Assembly (NCBI RefSeq): GCF_019880305.1
Contig: NZ_CP082301.1
Coordinates: forward strand, 2,418,001-2,482,000
Origin: Streptomyces decoyicus
GTDB lineage: Bacteria > Actinomycetota > Actinomycetes > Streptomycetales > Streptomycetaceae
Length of the DNA: 64,000 bases
Direction of reading: 5' to 3'
The notes under the pieces: model-generated
The model's input: only the letters and a program-made list of their open reading frames with translations
Databases searched by the model: none
Told to the model about the DNA's origin: nothing
In this document: piece by piece, positions 58,998 through 64,000 of the stretch
Layout of the letters: each line of letters starts with the position of its first letter
How positions within the stretch are numbered: the first letter of the stretch is position 1
Translations under genes and position numbers: made by a program

Positions 58998-59024
58998 GTG
59001 CCCGTCCTCGATCTCTGAATAGTG

Positions 59025-59048
59025 CAAAAAGAACGACCTCTATGTTAT
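59025..59048. promoter_or_regulatory. Autoregulatory-element-like site (ARE) before second receptor gene
   Basis: CAAAAAGAACGACCTCTATG-TTAT. It matches the site before the afsA homologue at 22 of 24 positions. It lies 28-51 bp upstream of the receptor start at 58997, as expected for autorepression. Confidence 0.65.
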
Positions 59049-59112
59049 GTCCGGAACGGCCTTCGCCGGTACCCGCGTTCGCAGGGCGGTCAAAAGGGAC
59101 GGCCGAGGGAGC

Positions 59113-60063
59113 TCACGGGGTGGCCTCCTCGTTCCAGAGGCTGACGTAGCGCTCACCGGTGTCGGGCAGGACGGTCACGATCGTCTGTCCCGCGTACTTG
59201 GGCATGCGGGCCAGCCGGGCGGCGCCGTGGACCGCGGCGCCCGAGGAGACCCCGACGAACAGGCCCTGCCGGGCGGCCAGGGACTTGGCGGCCTCCATGG
59301 CGTCCTCGTCGGTGCAGGTGAAGACGTGGTCGATGAGCGTGCGGTCGGTGGTGGAGGCGACGAAGCCGCCGTTCAGGCCGGGGATGCGGTGCAGCCCGCC
59401 GTAGCCGCGGGAGAGGACGGGCGAGGACTCCGGCTCGACGGCCACCACCTTCAGGGCGGGGTTGTGCTCCTTGAGGTAGCGGGCGGCGCCGGTGAGGGTG
59501 GCGCCGGTGCCGACGCCGACGACCAGGACGTCGACCGCCCCGGCGGTGTCGGCCCAGATCTCCGGGCCTGTCGTCTCGTAGTGGGCCAGCACGTTGTCGT
59601 CGTTCTCGTGCTGGCGGGCGTACCACGAGCCGGGCGTACGGGCGTTGATCTCCTCGGCCTTGGCGATGGCGCCCTGGAAGCCGTCCTTGCTGGGCGTCTG
59701 CACGACCTCGGTGCCCAGCGCGCGCAGCAGCCCGATCCGCTCGGGCATGGCGCTGTCGGGCAGGACGATGACACAGCGGTAGCCGCGGGCGGCGGCGAGG
59801 GCGGCCAGCGCAACGCCGGTGTTGCCGGAGGTCGCCTCCATGACCGTGCCCCCGGGGGCGAGTTCGCCGCGCGCCTCCGCACCCCGCAGCATGTGCAGGG
59901 CCGAGCGGTCCTTGCTGCTGGAGAAGGGGTTGGCCGACTCCACCTTGGCCAGCACCTCCACGCCAGGGTGGGCGCCCTCCAACTGCAGCCGCACCAGGGG
60001 CGTATTGCCGATCAAGTCCTCAAGACCGTCCGCGATCCGGCGCTCGGCGGTACGGGCAACCAT
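59113..60063 (-). CDS. Cysteine-synthase-family PLP enzyme (CysK-like)
   Basis: A 316-residue PLP-dependent beta-replacement enzyme. The PLP-lysine segment reads NPFSSSKDRSAL, versus GSVKDR in standard CysK; TSGNTGVALA (phosphate/substrate loop) and GVGTGATLTG plus the C-terminal GVSSGAAVHG are normal. The changed lysine loop and the position near a CysE-like gene and oxidative enzymes suggest a specialised enzyme, for example making an unusual amino acid from O-acetylserine (inference). It is 161 bp downstream of the acetyltransferase gene, separated by a strong hairpin. ATG 60063 has no strong ribosome site in view. Confidence 0.82.
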   Translation of the reverse strand: MVARTAERRIADGLEDLIGNTPLVRLQLEGAHPGVEVLAKVESANPFSSSKDRSALHMLRGAEARGELAPGGTVMEATSGNTGVALAALAAARGYRCVIVLPDSAMPERIGLLRALGTEVVQTPSKDGFQGAIAKAEEINARTPGSWYARQHENDDNVLAHYETTGPEIWADTAGAVDVLVVGVGTGATLTGAARYLKEHNPALKVVAVEPESSPVLSRGYGGLHRIPGLNGGFVASTTDRTLIDHVFTCTDEDAMEAAKSLAARQGLFVGVSSGAAVHGAARLARMPKYAGQTIVTVLPDTGERYVSLWNEEATP

Positions 60064-60129
60064 GAGTGAACTCCTGTCAGATGTACGCGTACTGCGTGAC
60101 GAAAGAGGCGGGAAGGATGGCGGGGCGGG

Positions 60130-60163
60130 CCCCCGCGCCCGGCCGGGGGGCCGGGCGCGGGGG
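60130..60163. terminator. Strong hairpin between the acetyltransferase and cysteine-synthase-like genes
   Basis: A perfect 15-bp stem CCCCCGCGCCCGGCC / GGCCGGGCGCGGGGG (60130-60144, 60149-60163) with a GGGG loop. It lies between cysE-like (upstream in transcription) and cysK-like genes, so it may reduce read-through or separate two transcripts. Confidence 0.7.
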
Positions 60164-60224
60164 GTGAGGCGAGGTGGGGGCGGCGGCCTCGCCTCGGCGG
60201 GCGCGGCTCAGCGGGGCGGGGGAA

Positions 60225-60833
60225 TCACCACGAGCCGGCCGAGGCGAGGAGCCGTACGGGGTCGTTGGCCGGGCCGGCGGAGCCGCTCGCCCTCTTGACC
60301 ACGGACGCGGGCGCGTAGACCCGGCCGCCGGGCGGGATGTCCTGGGTCACCGTGGCCATCGAGCCGACCAGCACGCCGTCGCCGAGGGTCACCGGCCCCA
60401 GCACCGTCGCGTTGGCCCCCAGGACGACGCCGTTGCCGACGATGGGGTGCCGCCGCTCGCCCGGGGCGCGGTGGTTGTCGTTCCACCAGCCGACTGCGCC
60501 GAGCGTGACCTGGTGGAAGATGGTCACGTCGTCGCCGACCACCGCCGTCTCGCCGATGACGACCGACGAGCCGTGGTCGATGAAGACCCGGCGGCCGATC
60601 CGCGCGCCTGGGTGAATCTCCACGCCGGTGTGGCGGCGGGCGAAGTAGGCGATGACCCGGGCGCTCATGCGGCGGCCGCGGCGGTGCATGCGGTGGGCGA
60701 CGCGGTGGGCCCACAGGGCGGGCAGCGCGGGGTGCAGGACGCCCTCCCGGCGGGTGCTGATGGACGGGTCGCGCTCGATGACCACGTCGAGGTCCTCGCG
60801 CATCTGGCGCAGCAGTCCGGGGACAGTGTGCAT
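60225..60833 (-). CDS. Serine O-acetyltransferase (CysE-like, left-handed beta-helix)
   Basis: A 202-residue hexapeptide-repeat acyltransferase that would acetylate serine to O-acetylserine, the substrate of the neighbouring CysK-like enzyme. Seen: the N-terminal helical part (LLRQMREDLDVVIERDPS), then hexapeptide strands with the loop FARRHTGVEIHPGARIG, the catalytic-type FIDHGSSVVIGETAVVGDD (parts: FIDHGSSVV and IGETAVVGDDV), and HPIVGNGVVLGANATVLG. AGGAGGAG lies before ATG 60833. The order matches CysE in outline; the C-terminus ends after PVRLLASAGSW without the long tail that binds CysK in some species. Confidence 0.85.
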   Translation of the reverse strand: MHTVPGLLRQMREDLDVVIERDPSISTRREGVLHPALPALWAHRVAHRMHRRGRRMSARVIAYFARRHTGVEIHPGARIGRRVFIDHGSSVVIGETAVVGDDVTIFHQVTLGAVGWWNDNHRAPGERRHPIVGNGVVLGANATVLGPVTLGDGVLVGSMATVTQDIPPGGRVYAPASVVKRASGSAGPANDPVRLLASAGSW

Positions 60834-61272
60834 GGCTTCAACTCCTCCTGCCACGGTGGCCGTGACATGTGGTGCGTCCCCGTCGCCCGCGCCGTGGCTG
60901 CCGGGCATGCAGTGAACCGCCGGCCGGCGGCCGCGCAGGAGTCGGGGGCCGCGTCGGTGGACAGGGCACCGGAGGAGGGCTGGGTGCCAGCCGCCCCCGG
61001 TGTGAAGGACCGTCGTCAGCAGCAGCCCGCAGACCAGCGGGACGGTGCACCGGCCCCGCGAGGGGCATCCCGGTGCCCGCCTGCCCCAGGGGCAGCCCCC
61101 ACGACGCGGTGGAAGCAGAGCAGGGGGCACCGGGACGTATATACCGCCGCCCGCCTCCGACGAATTCGCCGGCAGGCAGCGCAACTTGGGACACGCACCC
61201 GGCGAGCGGGGGGCTCGCCGGACCTCCTCTTGACTGCGTGGCGGCGCGCGGCGGCAGTTCAGCGGGCCGGCG
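60834..61272. other. Non-coding gap upstream of the cysE-like gene (439 bp)
   Basis: The gap separates cysE-like (start 60833) from the FMN reductase gene (stop 61273), both on the minus strand. It should carry the promoter of the acetyltransferase gene. I see no supported gene, ARE copy, iron box or hairpin of note; frames across it are low complexity (Arg/Pro/Gly). Confidence 0.5.
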
Positions 61273-61827
61273 TCAGCGCGCCGCCACCGCCGCGAGCACC
61301 GCGTCGACCAGCTTCTCCAGCTCGCTCACGACGGCGGGGTCCTCGATGAGGCCCTCGGGCGTGCGCAAGTTGATCGCGTCGCCCACGGCGACCTCGTCGC
61401 ACTCCACGGCGGCGGCACCGCAGTTGGCGAGAATCCGGCGCACGTGCGGCTGCACGTTCGCACCGCCGGCCTGGCCCGGGGAGGCGCTCAGGACCGCCGT
61501 CGGCAGGTTGGTCAGCGGGCTCTCGCCACCGGGGCGGGAGAGCCAGTCCAGCGCGTTCTTCAGCACGCCCGAGGGGTAGCCGTTGTAGGCGGGGGAGCAG
61601 ACGATCAGGGCGTCGGCACCGGCCACCTGGCCGCGGGCGGCCGCCAGAGGCGCGGAGTGGCCCGCACGTTCCACGTCCTCGTCGAACGGCGGGAAGTCGC
61701 GCACCGGCACGATGGTGGCCTCGTGGCCGCCGGCCCGCCCCTCGATGACCTTCCCGATCGTGGCGACTACCGCGGAGTTCGAGGACTCCGCGCGCAGACT
61801 GCCGGAGATCAGGGCAATCCTGGCCAT
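61273..61827 (-). CDS. NADPH-dependent FMN reductase family protein
   Basis: A 184-residue flavodoxin-like protein. The FMN phosphate motif GSLRAESSNS (near residue 9) and the SPAYNGYPSGVLKNALDWLSR flavin-binding loop (parts: SPAYNGYPSG and VLKNALDW) are typical of SsuE/ArsH/YhdA-type FMN or quinone reductases. It could supply reduced FMN to a flavin-dependent oxygenase or act in redox protection; no flavin monooxygenase lies within the window. An AGGGTT site is near ATG 61827. It is divergent from the TauD-like gene. Confidence 0.83.
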   Translation of the reverse strand: MARIALISGSLRAESSNSAVVATIGKVIEGRAGGHEATIVPVRDFPPFDEDVERAGHSAPLAAARGQVAGADALIVCSPAYNGYPSGVLKNALDWLSRPGGESPLTNLPTAVLSASPGQAGGANVQPHVRRILANCGAAAVECDEVAVGDAINLRTPEGLIEDPAVVSELEKLVDAVLAAVAAR

Positions 61828-62204
61828 TTCATCAACCCTTCCATAGCGGGCTCCGCACTGACTCGCGGAGCCAATCACGCCGGGCTCTTCCCGAACAACA
61901 ACAGGCTCCAGGGTGCCTGCGACTTCGGCGAGTTGCCGAACTACTGCGACAGATATGGCAAGTTCCTGAAGTCGCCGCGGCCGTGGCCGGACCTCCTTGT
62001 CACGGCCGAACCGCCCGTGCTTGGCTTCCATCCGTCTGAGCGGCCTGCCGGTCCGCGCTCCAGCGAGGCAGTGCACGCATACCCCGGACTTCCGCGACCG
62101 TGGGCGCGAAAAGAAATCCCTCTCGAACCTCCCGCGGATGAGACCCCCCACCTCCGAATGGCGCGCGATGCCTTTGGCCCGGCGTGCCATGAAAGGAATG
62201 CACG
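61828..62204. promoter_or_regulatory. Divergent promoter region with hairpin (377 bp)
   Basis: Between the FMN reductase (minus) and the dioxygenase gene (plus). It holds an 8-bp perfect hairpin GGCTCCGC/GCGGAGCC (61849-61856 with 61865-61872). The middle is AT-richer (61860-61980) with AACAACAACAGG. No gene is supported. A regulator-binding region is likely but not defined; the ARE core is not seen. Confidence 0.45.
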
Positions 62205-63065
62205 GTGTCCCACTTCGATATACGCAAGGTCGGCGGCAGAATCGGCGCGGAGGTGCTCGGCGTCGACCTGAGCAGCGAGCTGTCGGACTCGGTGTGGTCC
62301 CAGATCCACGAGGCCTTTCTCCAGCACAAGGTGCTCTTCTTCCGCGACCAGGACATCAGCGACGAGGACCAGTTGGCCTTCGCCGGCCGCTTCGGACCGC
62401 TGACGCAGACGCACCCGATGATGCGCACGGTCGACGGCGCCCCTCAGGTCATCCCGATCGACGGCGAGGACCAGCGCGCCAACCACTGGCACGTCGACAT
62501 CAGCTTCACCCGGGCCCCGTCCCTGGGCACCACCCTGCGCAGTGTCACCCTGCCCCCGTATGGCGGTGACACGCTGGTCGCCAACGGCGCCGCCGGCTAC
62601 AAGGACCTCCCGGCCGAGCTGCGGGAGATCGCCGACAAGCTGTGGGCGGTGCACACCAACCACGCCGAGCAGCCCCGCCTGGGCACCGAGCGCGGCCGGC
62701 AGGTGCGCAAGGCATTCCTGGCCGAACGGTTCGAGACCGCGCACCCGGTCGTGCGCGTCCACCCCGAGTCCGGTGAGCCCAGCCTCCTCCTGGGCGGCTT
62801 CGCCCAGCGCCTGGTCGGCATGGAACTGCGCGAGTCCCGTCCCCTCATCGACGTCCTACAGGCCTACGTGCGCCGCCCGGAGAACACCGCGCGCTGGACC
62901 TGGCGTCCCGGCGACGTCCTGATCTTCGACAACCGCAGCACCCAGCACTACGGCGTGGACGACTACGACCACCACAAGCGCGTCCTGCACCGCGTCTCCA
63001 TCACCGGCGACGTGCCGGTCGGCCTGGACGGCAAGTCCAGCTACGTCATCGAGGAGGGCGAGTGA
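62205..63065 (+). CDS. TauD/TfdA-family Fe(II)/2-oxoglutarate dioxygenase
   Basis: A 286-residue non-heme iron dioxygenase. The iron triad is complete: His96-x-Asp98 in NHWHVDISF and His262 in VLHRVSITG; the 2-oxoglutarate-binding region around WRPGDVLIFDNRSTQH is normal. TauD relatives oxidise taurine, sulfonates, alkyl sulfates or amino-acid-like substrates. ATG 62205 follows AAAGGAATG-like sequence (AAGGAA). The aldolase gene overlaps its stop by GTGA. The substrate is open; a sulfonate fits the nearby cysteine genes, an amino-acid-derived scaffold fits the signalling genes. Confidence 0.88.
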   Translation: MSHFDIRKVGGRIGAEVLGVDLSSELSDSVWSQIHEAFLQHKVLFFRDQDISDEDQLAFAGRFGPLTQTHPMMRTVDGAPQVIPIDGEDQRANHWHVDISFTRAPSLGTTLRSVTLPPYGGDTLVANGAAGYKDLPAELREIADKLWAVHTNHAEQPRLGTERGRQVRKAFLAERFETAHPVVRVHPESGEPSLLLGGFAQRLVGMELRESRPLIDVLQAYVRRPENTARWTWRPGDVLIFDNRSTQHYGVDDYDHHKRVLHRVSITGDVPVGLDGKSSYVIEEGE

Positions 63066-63877
63066 CCGCCGCCGCACCCGGAACGGGCCAACAGCACCGG
63101 GACCCTGCCGCGTTCGCCGCGCGGCTGCGCCGCCGGGAGCGGATGGTCGGCTACTGGATCGCCTGCGACAACCCCACGGGCACCGAGCGCATCGCGGGCC
63201 TGGGCTACGACTACATCGGCATCGACGGCCAGCACGGCATCCTGCACCAGGCGGGCCGGCAGTCGGCGCTGATGGCGGTGGACTCCCGGCAGCGCTCCGC
63301 CGGCGTCCTGCGCGTCCCCTCCGGCGACCCGATCGCCATCGGCATGGCCCTGGACACCGGGGCCCGGGGCGTGATCGTCCCGATGGTCGACACCGCCGAG
63401 GAGGCCGCCGTAGCCGCCCGCGCCTGCCGCCACCAGCCCAAGGGCACCCGCAGCCTGGGCGGCCCGGTCCGCGGCGAGGTGCGGCTGGGATCGGTGCCGG
63501 ACGAGGTCGACGAGGCCGTCGCCTGCATCGTGATGATCGAGACGGCCGCCGCGCTGGAGAACCTGGAGGCGATCTGCGCCACGCCGGAGCTGGACGCGGT
63601 CTACGTCGGCCCCGCCGACCTGTCCGTGGCCCTGGGCGCCCGCTACTTCGGGGACCCGGACGTGTCGGAGGACCTGGAGGCCGCGCTGCGGCGGGTGACC
63701 GCGGCGGCCGAGCGTGCGGGCATCGCCTGCGGCATCCACTGCCTGACCGGTGACGCCGCGGCCGAGCGGCTGGGCGAGAACTTCACCTTCGCCACGGTCT
63801 CCAGCGACATCACCCACCTCCAGCAGATCGCGGCCGACCACCTCGGCGCCGCACGGGGCGCAGCCGTCCCCGCCTGA
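63062..63877 (+). CDS. HpcH/HpaI-family aldolase
   Basis: A 271-residue class II pyruvate-type aldolase. The family motif IDGQHGILHQ (canonical DxEHG/P), the metal-binding Glu in MIETAAALENLE, and VYVGPADLSVALG are present. The start is GTG 63062, overlapping the dioxygenase stop as GTGA. Enzymes of this family cleave or form keto-acid aldol bonds (2,4-dihydroxyhept-2-enedioate, 2-keto-3-deoxy sugars, or malyl-type bonds). With the dioxygenase it may form a two-step unit. About 120 bp after its stop reach the window end with no further start in view. Confidence 0.87.
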   Translation: MTAAAPGTGQQHRDPAAFAARLRRRERMVGYWIACDNPTGTERIAGLGYDYIGIDGQHGILHQAGRQSALMAVDSRQRSAGVLRVPSGDPIAIGMALDTGARGVIVPMVDTAEEAAVAARACRHQPKGTRSLGGPVRGEVRLGSVPDEVDEAVACIVMIETAAALENLEAICATPELDAVYVGPADLSVALGARYFGDPDVSEDLEAALRRVTAAAERAGIACGIHCLTGDAAAERLGENFTFATVSSDITHLQQIAADHLGAARGAAVPA

Positions 63878-64000
63878 GCGGCACGGCTGCCCCGCCGGCC
63901 CCGGGAGACACCCCTCCCCCAGCCCGGCCTCCCGGGGCCCGGCCGCCCTCGACGCGGGCACGACGCGACGCACGCGAGGAATTCGACGAAAGTGGGACCT

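Noticed and set aside
61828..62204. Riboswitch (for example SAM or cobalamin) before the TauD-like gene
   Set aside because: No conserved core of a known class is recognised; only a simple 8-bp hairpin is present.

Overview
This 64 kb window is high-GC actinobacterial DNA. Codon use, GTG and TTG starts with strong ribosome sites, and the gene families present (glnE, a GlnA2-type ligase, DmdR/IdeR-type iron boxes, A-factor-type signalling genes) point to a Streptomyces chromosome. No rRNA, tRNA, CRISPR array or prophage was found. The first 50 kb is mostly housekeeping and common accessory genes. The last 10 kb looks like a signalling and specialised-metabolism island.

Layout: 1-5741 is a maltose/maltodextrin locus, with malEFG on the minus strand (malG is cut by the window edge), a divergent GH13 alpha-glucosidase and a LacI-type MalR. 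5860-7322 holds a PAP2 membrane protein and the first of two copies of a long inverted-repeat element. 7325-11738 carries glnE and a GlnA2-type glutamine-synthetase homologue. 12083-19907 has an alpha/beta hydrolase, a copper-controlled multicopper oxidase, nadE, an MFS exporter and a membrane-anchored EEP-fold protein. 20148-25961 has a TetR/DHA2 pump pair with a clear operator, panB, the second long inverted repeat and a DrrAB-like ABC exporter. 26014-31686 has a large AfsR/SARP-type regulator, a frameshifted M50 protease, a small membrane protein and an F420:NADP oxidoreductase. 31832-37380 is a GntR-controlled sugar ABC transporter facing a DapA/NAL-family lyase; the same palindrome lies in front of both units. 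37522-40958 has a hypothetical gene, an MFS exporter, a small cytosolic protein and map. 41065-47297 is an iron block: heme oxygenase and efeO-efeB-efeU, each preceded by iron boxes. 47395-53668 has a prim-pol-like protein, a TetR gene with three operator repeats next to a DUF6243 gene, a dimethylarginine hydrolase, an Rsm22 methyltransferase, a serine hydrolase and a Bcr/CflA pump.

53813-63877 is the most unusual region. It contains two gamma-butyrolactone-receptor-type TetR regulators, an AfsA/ScbA-type butenolide synthase, an atypical NAD-dependent epimerase-like protein and an IS701-type transposase homologue that seems to lack its first catalytic aspartate. Three related 24-bp sites (AACA-N7-TGTT core) precede the transposase-like gene, afsA and the second receptor, so these genes are probably one autoregulated circuit. 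Beside it lie a cysteine-synthase homologue, a serine acetyltransferase, an FMN reductase, a TauD/TfdA dioxygenase and an HpcH/HpaI aldolase. That set runs towards the right edge and could be a small-molecule cluster or a sulfur-scavenging unit.
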